This document shows, in pieces, positions 58,828-64,000 of a DNA stretch of 64,000 bases. Each line of letters opens with the position of its first letter. The first letter of the stretch is position 1. The stretch comes from Pontibacter ummariensis (GTDB lineage Bacteria; Bacteroidota; Bacteroidia; Cytophagales; Hymenobacteraceae), in the NCBI RefSeq assembly GCF_900188175.1, contig NZ_FZOQ01000008.1, positions 1-64,000 on the forward strand. The letters run 5' to 3'. A model generated the notes under the pieces. That model was not told where the DNA came from, made no database searches, and saw only the letters and a list, made by a program, of their open reading frames with translations. The position numbers and the translations under genes are program-made.

Positions 58828-61275
58828 ATGAAAGTCCTGAAATTCGGGGGAACAACTGTAAGCACTGCTAAAAACTTCCGCACCCTGTTAGACATCCTGC
58901 AAGAAGAGTCCCAACTTGAAAAACCTGTTGTTGTGCTGTCTGCACTTCGTGGTGTAACCAGCGGCCTCGCTGGGCTGGCAGACATCGCCGCAGCGGGCAA
59001 AGAATTTAACGGCATTTTAAAGGAAATAGAGGAGCAGCATGTTTCCCTGGCAAAAGAGCTGCTTCAGGGAGAAACGCAGCCGCCTGTACTGGGGCAGTTA
59101 AATGCTTACTTCCAAGAGCTGGAAAGCCTTTTACAGGGTATCAGCACCTTACGGGAACTCACCCCTAAGACACGCGACCTGGTATTGAGCTATGGGGAGC
59201 GTTGTGCTACCTACCTCTGCAGTGAAGCGGCAAAGGCCCGCTTCCCCGAAGTCCTTTACCTCGATGCCACCACCATTGTTAAAACAGACAACAATTTTGG
59301 CCATGCCCGGGTGCAATCAGACGTAACAGACATGCTTGTCCGCAGCGCGTATGAGGAGCACAGAAACCACCTCCTGTTTGTGACCGGCTACATTGCCAGC
59401 GACGAACAAGGGCATGTTACAACCCTGGGCCGCGGTGGGAGCGACTATACAGCAGCTCTGTTGGGTGCTGCCTTAAACTGTAGCGAAATTCAGATCTGGA
59501 CAGACGTGGATGGCATGATGACGGCGGACCCTAAAATGGTAAAAAAGGCATTCCCCCTCACCGAGCTCACTTACACAGAAGCTATGGAGCTTTCCTATTT
59601 TGGCGCGAAGGTGATCTACCCCCCTTCGATGATCCCCGCTTTCCTGAAGAAGATCCCCATCATCATCCGTAACATCAACAACCCGGCCTTCCAAGGAACG
59701 GCCATCCGGCACAGCTCCGATAAAAATGGCCATAAGATAAAAGGCATTTCCTCTATCAGCGACATCAGCATCCTGAACCTGCAGGGCAGCGGCATGGTCG
59801 GCAAGGCAGGCTATAGCGGCCGGCTGTTCTCTTTACTTTCGCGCGAACAAATCAATATTATCCTGATTACGCAGGCCTCTTCGGAGCACAGCATTACCTT
59901 TGCCGTGCATCCGACAGACGCCCAAAAAGCCAAACAACTGATAGAACAGGAGTTTGAACTGGAACTGCTGGCAGAGAAACTGGAAAGGCCTACAATTGAG
60001 CAGGATCTGGCCGTACTGGCCATCGTAGGCGAAAACATGAAGCAGAAGACGGGCGTTTCCGGTACCCTGTTCCATGCCTTGGGCCGCAACGGCGTTAATG
60101 TGCGTGCCATCGCACAGGGGTCCTCTGAGTACAACATTTCGGTGATCATTTTCCGCCACGACCTGCCCAAAGCCCTTAACTCCGTACACGATGCTTTCTT
60201 TACAGAGCTAAAGAAAAGCCTGCATGTCTTCTGTCTGGGCACGGGTAACATCAGCAGCACGCTGTTCCGCCAGTTGCAGGAGCACCACGAGTTTCTGCAG
60301 CAGCATAATGGCATACAGGTTAAAGTTGTAGGAATCAGCAATTCGCGTAAAATGCTGTTCAATGCCGATGGCTTGTCTTTAACGAGCTGGCAGGAAGAGC
60401 TGGACGAACGCGGAGAGCAAGCGAACCTGAAGGAGTTTATCAGCCGGATGCAGCAAATGAACTTACCTAACTGTGTGCTGGCAGACAACACCGCCAGCCC
60501 TGCCCCTATCCAGTATTACGAGGACGTTTTCCGCTCCAACATCTCCATCGTTACCTGTAATAAGATAGGGAACTCCTCTTCTTACCAACAGTACAGAACG
60601 TTTAAAGACACGGCCCTGCAGCATGGCGTGGACTTCTTTTATGAAACAAACGTGGGCGCAGGCCTCCCAATCGTGCGCACCCTGAAAGACCTGATGATGA
60701 GCGGGGACAGAGTGCTGCGCATTGAGGCAATCCTTTCCGGTACCATTTCCTTTATCTTCAACAACTTTAAAGGCGACGCCTCCTTCCACGACGTGGTGAA
60801 GCTGGCACAGGAGAAAGGCTTTACAGAACCAGATCCGCGTGATGATTTGAGTGGCATGGACTTTATGCGCAAGATGCTGATCCTGGCCCGCGATGCCGGA
60901 TATCCGCTGGAGGCAGAAGATGTGCAGATAGAGAATATTCTCCCGCCGTCCTGTCTGCAAGCGGATACCGTGCCTGCCTTTTATGAGGAGTTGAAAGCAG
61001 CAGAGGATTATTTTCAGGCCTTAAAAGACAAAGCGGAGAAAGAAGGGAAAGTGCTGCGCTACATCGGCTCACTGGACCAGGGAAAGGCCTCGATCTCCCT
61101 GCAAATGGTAGACGAGATCCATCCGTTTTACACCCTATCCGGCAGTGACAACATCATCTCCTTTACCACGGATCGGTATAAAGAGCGCCCTATGGTCGTG
61201 AAAGGACCTGGAGCCGGAGCGGAGGTAACAGCGGCAGGCGTGTTTGCAGACATTGTGAATGTGGGAACGCATTAA
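58828..61275 (+). CDS. thrA: Bifunctional aspartokinase / homoserine dehydrogenase
   Basis: 815 residues, the full ThrA length. Aspartokinase 1 to about 290 (KFGGTTV at 4-10, GRGGSDYTAALLGAALNCSE), two ACT domains about 310-455 (LQGSGMVGKAGYSGRLFSLL, LAIVGENMKQKTGVSGTLFH), and homoserine dehydrogenase from about 465 with nucleotide motif VFCLGTGNISSTL and then ILSGTISFIFNNFKGDASFH and DPRDDLSGMDFMRKMLILAR. Supplies aspartyl phosphate and reduces aspartate semialdehyde to homoserine. With the monofunctional AK at 55043 the operon holds two AKs; the pair probably differ in feedback control. A spacer of 84 bases suggests either readthrough or an extra promoter. Confidence 0.95.
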   Translation: MKVLKFGGTTVSTAKNFRTLLDILQEESQLEKPVVVLSALRGVTSGLAGLADIAAAGKEFNGILKEIEEQHVSLAKELLQGETQPPVLGQLNAYFQELESLLQGISTLRELTPKTRDLVLSYGERCATYLCSEAAKARFPEVLYLDATTIVKTDNNFGHARVQSDVTDMLVRSAYEEHRNHLLFVTGYIASDEQGHVTTLGRGGSDYTAALLGAALNCSEIQIWTDVDGMMTADPKMVKKAFPLTELTYTEAMELSYFGAKVIYPPSMIPAFLKKIPIIIRNINNPAFQGTAIRHSSDKNGHKIKGISSISDISILNLQGSGMVGKAGYSGRLFSLLSREQINIILITQASSEHSITFAVHPTDAQKAKQLIEQEFELELLAEKLERPTIEQDLAVLAIVGENMKQKTGVSGTLFHALGRNGVNVRAIAQGSSEYNISVIIFRHDLPKALNSVHDAFFTELKKSLHVFCLGTGNISSTLFRQLQEHHEFLQQHNGIQVKVVGISNSRKMLFNADGLSLTSWQEELDERGEQANLKEFISRMQQMNLPNCVLADNTASPAPIQYYEDVFRSNISIVTCNKIGNSSSYQQYRTFKDTALQHGVDFFYETNVGAGLPIVRTLKDLMMSGDRVLRIEAILSGTISFIFNNFKGDASFHDVVKLAQEKGFTEPDPRDDLSGMDFMRKMLILARDAGYPLEAEDVQIENILPPSCLQADTVPAFYEELKAAEDYFQALKDKAEKEGKVLRYIGSLDQGKASISLQMVDEIHPFYTLSGSDNIISFTTDRYKERPMVVKGPGAGAEVTAAGVFADIVNVGTH

Positions 61276-61326
61276 CTGTGAGCAAGAAGCGTGTAGCCTG
61301 AGAAACTGGGCCTGAAGCTGTTTTTG

Positions 61327-61440
61327 TCTGTGCTGGCGTAGCTGCTGCTGACCCTGTAGCATCACTTGGGTCCTTTTTATAGCGCTTGGCTTTTCGCTCC
61401 ATCTTTGGGGTATTTTGCACTTCCCTCCTTATTTTAAGGG
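61327..61440 (+). repeat. Dispersed intergenic repeat R1, copy D (diverged)
   Basis: CTGTGCTGGCGTAGCTGCTG, CTGACCCTGTAGCATCAC, GTCCTTTTT, TCGCTCCATCTTTGGGG; recognisable by block order against copy C but less conserved. Confidence 0.5.
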
Positions 61441-61605
61441 CAGGGGCAAAGATGGTGGTGACTCTCCTTTCGAGGGTCCCTCCTCCCCCATGAAGGAGAG
61501 CCGAAGGCTTGGCCGGCGAGGTAAAAAGCTAATAAAGAGCTATAAAATATCCGGTTTCTATTAGCTGTAACAGCAGTAAGGGACCTGGCTTTTCATTAAT
61601 TTGAA

Positions 61606-61644
61606 AACAGAAGAGCCTCACAAACTTTGTGAGGCTCTTCTGTT
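61606..61644 (-). terminator. Terminator of folD
   Basis: Near-perfect stem of up to 19 bp (arms 61606-61624 and 61626-61644, tiny loop), 16 bases past the folD stop; TTTTC on the minus strand. Confidence 0.88.
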
Positions 61645-61659
61645 ATGAGGTAAGCAAAC

Positions 61660-62544
61660 TTAGTCGGCGTACACTTCCTTCTTTGCGGCACGCAAGGTAT
61701 TCTTCATCAGCATGGCAATGGTAAGCGGTCCTACACCACCGGGTACTGGTGTGATGTAGCTGCACTTCTCTGCCACGCTATCAAAGTCCACGTCACCACG
61801 CAGCCTGAAACCAGATTTGCGGCTGGCATCCGGCACACGGGTTGTTCCTACGTCAATCACCACGGCTCCTTCTTTTACCATCTCGGCGGTGATCAGACCT
61901 GGTTGGCCAACAGCGGCAATAATGATATCCGCCTGCGAGGTATAGCCAGTCAGGTCCTCGGTGTAACGGTGGCAAAGGGTAACGGTGCAATTACCCGGAT
62001 AGGCGTTCTTGGCCATCAGAATACTCATCGGGGAACCTACAATATTACTGCGGCCCACCACCACACAGTGCTTCCCTTTGGTATCGATCTCGTAACGCTC
62101 CAGCAGTTGCAGAATACCCGCAGGGGTGGCTGGCAGGTAGGCGGGCAAGCCGGCCACCATCCGGCCGACATTAATAGGATGGAAACCGTCCACGTCTTTT
62201 TTAGGATCAACAGCTTCTAACACCTTCTCTGTATCGATGTGTTTAGGCAGGGGCAGTTGCACGATAAAGCCGTCTACCCGCGCATCTTCGTTCAGCTCCT
62301 GGATCTTGTTCAGCAGTTCCTCTTCGGTAATGTCGTCTTCATAGCGAATAAGCGTCGAGTCGAACCCGATACGCTCACAGGCCAGTACTTTGTTATTCAC
62401 ATAGGTCACCGAGCCACCGTCGTTTCCGACAAGGATTGCCGCCAGGTGAGGGACTTTGCCACCACTAGCTTTTATCGCTGCTACCTCAGCAGCTATCTCG
62501 TCCTGAATGGCTTCGGATGTTTTTTTACCGTCAAGCAGGGTCAT
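61660..62544 (-). CDS. folD: Methylenetetrahydrofolate dehydrogenase/cyclohydrolase
   Basis: 294 residues. Bifunctional FolD: catalytic Tyr48 and Lys52 in [44 protein letters not shown], the NADP-binding [30 protein letters not shown], and the C-terminal [18 protein letters not shown]. Interconverts 5,10-methylene-, 5,10-methenyl- and 10-formyl-tetrahydrofolate for purine and formyl-Met synthesis. lepA lies upstream on the same strand with a hairpin between them. Confidence 0.97.
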   Translation of the reverse strand: MTLLDGKKTSEAIQDEIAAEVAAIKASGGKVPHLAAILVGNDGGSVTYVNNKVLACERIGFDSTLIRYEDDITEEELLNKIQELNEDARVDGFIVQLPLPKHIDTEKVLEAVDPKKDVDGFHPINVGRMVAGLPAYLPATPAGILQLLERYEIDTKGKHCVVVGRSNIVGSPMSILMAKNAYPGNCTVTLCHRYTEDLTGYTSQADIIIAAVGQPGLITAEMVKEGAVVIDVGTTRVPDASRKSGFRLRGDVDFDSVAEKCSYITPVPGGVGPLTIAMLMKNTLRAAKKEVYAD

Positions 62545-62674
62545 TTGGTTGATTATGAATGATGAATAAAGGATTATGAATGGCTTTGTTTAAACGGGCA
62601 ATGCTGGCTTTCGGCACAGCACCTTTTAAAACCGGCAGTCCGGTACCGGCGTAATTGCTCAAGGCATAAAGCAG

Positions 62675-62706
62675 CAAGCCCCAACGCGCGGACACGTCGG
62701 GGCTTG
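62675..62706 (-). terminator. Hairpin after lepA
   Basis: Stem CAAGCCCC/GGGGCTTG (62675-62682 with 62699-62706), seven bases after the lepA stop. Weak T-tract. Confidence 0.55.
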
Positions 62707-62713
62707 TGAGAGC

Positions 62714-64000
62714 TTAGTCTAGTTTGAGCACGGCTAAGAAGGCTTCTTGCGGAATCTCCACGTTACCCACCTGGCGCATGCGTTTCTTACCCTTCTTCTG
62801 TTTCTCGAGGAGCTTGCGCTTACGGGAAATGTCACCGCCGTAGCATTTGGCCAACACGTTCTTGCGCATCGCTTTCACGGTTTCACGGGCAATGATCTTC
62901 TGACCAATGGCCGCCTGAATGGCGATTTCGAACATCTGGCGCGGCAGCAACTCGCGCAGCTTCTCACAAAGGCGCTTGCCCCAGTCATAGGCCTTATCGC
63001 GGTGCACGATGGCGCTTAGCGCGTCCACCTTCTCGCCGTTCAGCATGATGTCTAACTTCACCATGCTAGAGGCACGGAAGCCAATCAGCTCATAGTCGAG
63101 GGAAGCATAGCCACGGGAAATGGTTTTCAGCTTGTCAAAGAAATCGAAAACGATCTCGGCCAAGGGCATCTCAAAGGCCAGCTCTACCCGGTCGCTGGTC
63201 AGGTAGGTCTGGTTTTTCAGGATACCGCGCTTGTCCATGCACAGCGTAATGATTGGCCCCACAAACTCAGACTTAGAGATAATCTGAGCTTTGATGAAAG
63301 GCTCTTCGATGTGGTCGATGTAGTTCGGGTCCGGCATCTCAGAAGGCGCATTTACCCGCACCATCTTTTCTTTGGTCGTGTAGGCGTGGAACTGCACCGA
63401 CGGCACAGTAGTGATCACCGTCATGTCAAACTCCCGCTCCAGGCGCTCCTGTACGATCTCCATGTGCAGCATGCCCAGGAAACCGCAACGGAAACCAAAG
63501 CCAAGGGCAGCAGAAGTTTCCGGTTCCCACACGAGGGAGGCATCGTTCAGCTGCAGCTTCTCCATAGAGGTTCGCAACTCTTCGTACTCGCTCGTTTCTA
63601 CAGGATAGATACCGGCAAATACCATGGGCTTCACATCCTCAAAGCCCTGTATGCCCGCAGCTGGTCGGTCCACGTGGGTAATGGTGTCACCTACTTTCAC
63701 CTCCTTCGCATTCTTGATGCCGGAGATCAGGTAGCCCACATTGCCCGCGCGCATTTCGTCGCGTGACTCCTGGTTCAGCTTTAGCACACCAATTTCGTCC
63801 GCCTCGTAGGTTTTGCCCGTGTTAATGAACTTTACCTTCTCCCCTTTCTTCAGAGTGCCGTTAAAAATTCGGAAGTATACTTCTATGCCTCGGTAGGAGT
63901 TGAAGACAGAGTCAAATATCAGCGCCTGCAAAGGCGCCTCCGGATCGCCTTTCGGGGCCGGAATACGCTCGCAAATGGCATTCAAGATATCCTCTACCCC
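62714..64000 (-). CDS. lepA: Elongation factor 4 (LepA), C-terminal part
   Basis: 428 residues remain; the 5' part including the GTPase motifs lies beyond the right edge. The frame runs in from 64000 with [20 protein letters not shown], the join after the G domain. All LepA-specific parts follow: [40 protein letters not shown], and the unique C-terminal domain ([40 protein letters not shown]) that inserts in the ribosome's peptidyl-transferase region. LepA back-translocates or helps stalled ribosomes and assists 30S biogenesis. Translation start is not in the window. Confidence 0.96.
   Translation of the reverse strand, partial: GVEDILNAICERIPAPKGDPEAPLQALIFDSVFNSYRGIEVYFRIFNGTLKKGEKVKFINTGKTYEADEIGVLKLNQESRDEMRAGNVGYLISGIKNAKEVKVGDTITHVDRPAAGIQGFEDVKPMVFAGIYPVETSEYEELRTSMEKLQLNDASLVWEPETSAALGFGFRCGFLGMLHMEIVQERLEREFDMTVITTVPSVQFHAYTTKEKMVRVNAPSEMPDPNYIDHIEEPFIKAQIISKSEFVGPIITLCMDKRGILKNQTYLTSDRVELAFEMPLAEIVFDFFDKLKTISRGYASLDYELIGFRASSMVKLDIMLNGEKVDALSAIVHRDKAYDWGKRLCEKLRELLPRQMFEIAIQAAIGQKIIARETVKAMRKNVLAKCYGGDISRKRKLLEKQKKGKKRMRQVGNVEIPQEAFLAVLKLD

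Larger units (their letters stand above)
61276..61659. other. Intergenic region with repeat R1 copy D
   Basis: About 380 bases between convergent genes: R1 copy D (61327-61440), a short GC-rich piece (GCCGGCGAGGTAAAAAGCTA, also at 34350 in nearly the same form), and the folD terminator. Confidence 0.55.

Overview
The window reads as a chromosomal segment of a Bacteroidota bacterium, most likely order Cytophagales and family Hymenobacteraceae (Pontibacter-like); the family level is inference. Supporting signs are an ECF sigma factor overlapping a membrane-anchored outer-membrane-barrel protein, a TPR/beta-propeller/OmpA protein of the PorE type, many lipoproteins with C-terminal lipoboxes, mostly absent Shine-Dalgarno sequences, and short intergenic repeats of kinds common in this phylum. 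Bulk base composition looks near 50% GC, with one clear AT-rich island at about 25.5-27.8 kb. No tRNA, rRNA, CRISPR array, transposase or phage gene was seen.

Layout. 0-10 kb: the end of a PAS protein, two envelope proteins, an exported AGE-family sugar epimerase, small stress-type membrane proteins (PRC-barrel, YihY/BrkB), a lactate permease and a truncated haemoglobin. 10-21 kb: a covalent-flavin oxidase, D-lactate dehydrogenase, a small heat-shock protein, a metallo-hydrolase lipoprotein gene broken by a 20-bp tandem duplication, and a four-gene minus-strand block (lipoprotein, ECF sigma, barrel protein, lipoprotein) bracketed by two nearly identical 558-bp copies of a DnaQ-like exonuclease gene. 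21-25 kb: cyanophycin synthetase and a DUF2231-Rieske fusion. 25.5-27.8 kb: the AT-rich island, two overlapping genes encoding an HNH nuclease and a methyltransferase-HIT fusion; this is the best candidate for an undescribed system. 28-35.8 kb: aldo/keto reductase, cysteine-desulfurase-like protein, a second EF-G-like GTPase, a MaoC-type hydratase and small proteins.

35.8-43.8 kb holds the conserved stress module prkA-yeaH-spoVR, flanked by two gene-free stretches of about 1.3 and 1.5 kb filled with inverted and direct repeats. 43.8-51.9 kb: metallophosphoesterase, aldo/keto reductase, YjjX, a GH3 beta-glucosidase, citrate synthase and QueD. 52-54.6 kb: queE followed by the PorE-like gene. 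54.8-61.3 kb: a threonine operon led by a Thr/Ile-rich leader peptide and an overlapping intrinsic terminator (attenuator), then aspartokinase, thrB, thrC and a bifunctional aspartokinase-homoserine dehydrogenase. The window closes with folD and the truncated lepA.

Working together: lactate permease and D-lactate dehydrogenase suggest lactate exchange; QueD and QueE are successive steps of 7-deazaguanine synthesis; the thr operon runs from aspartate to threonine apart from aspartate-semialdehyde dehydrogenase; PrkA/YeaH/SpoVR form a nutrient-stress module. Intergenic spaces carry at least four repeat families, one with four dispersed copies.
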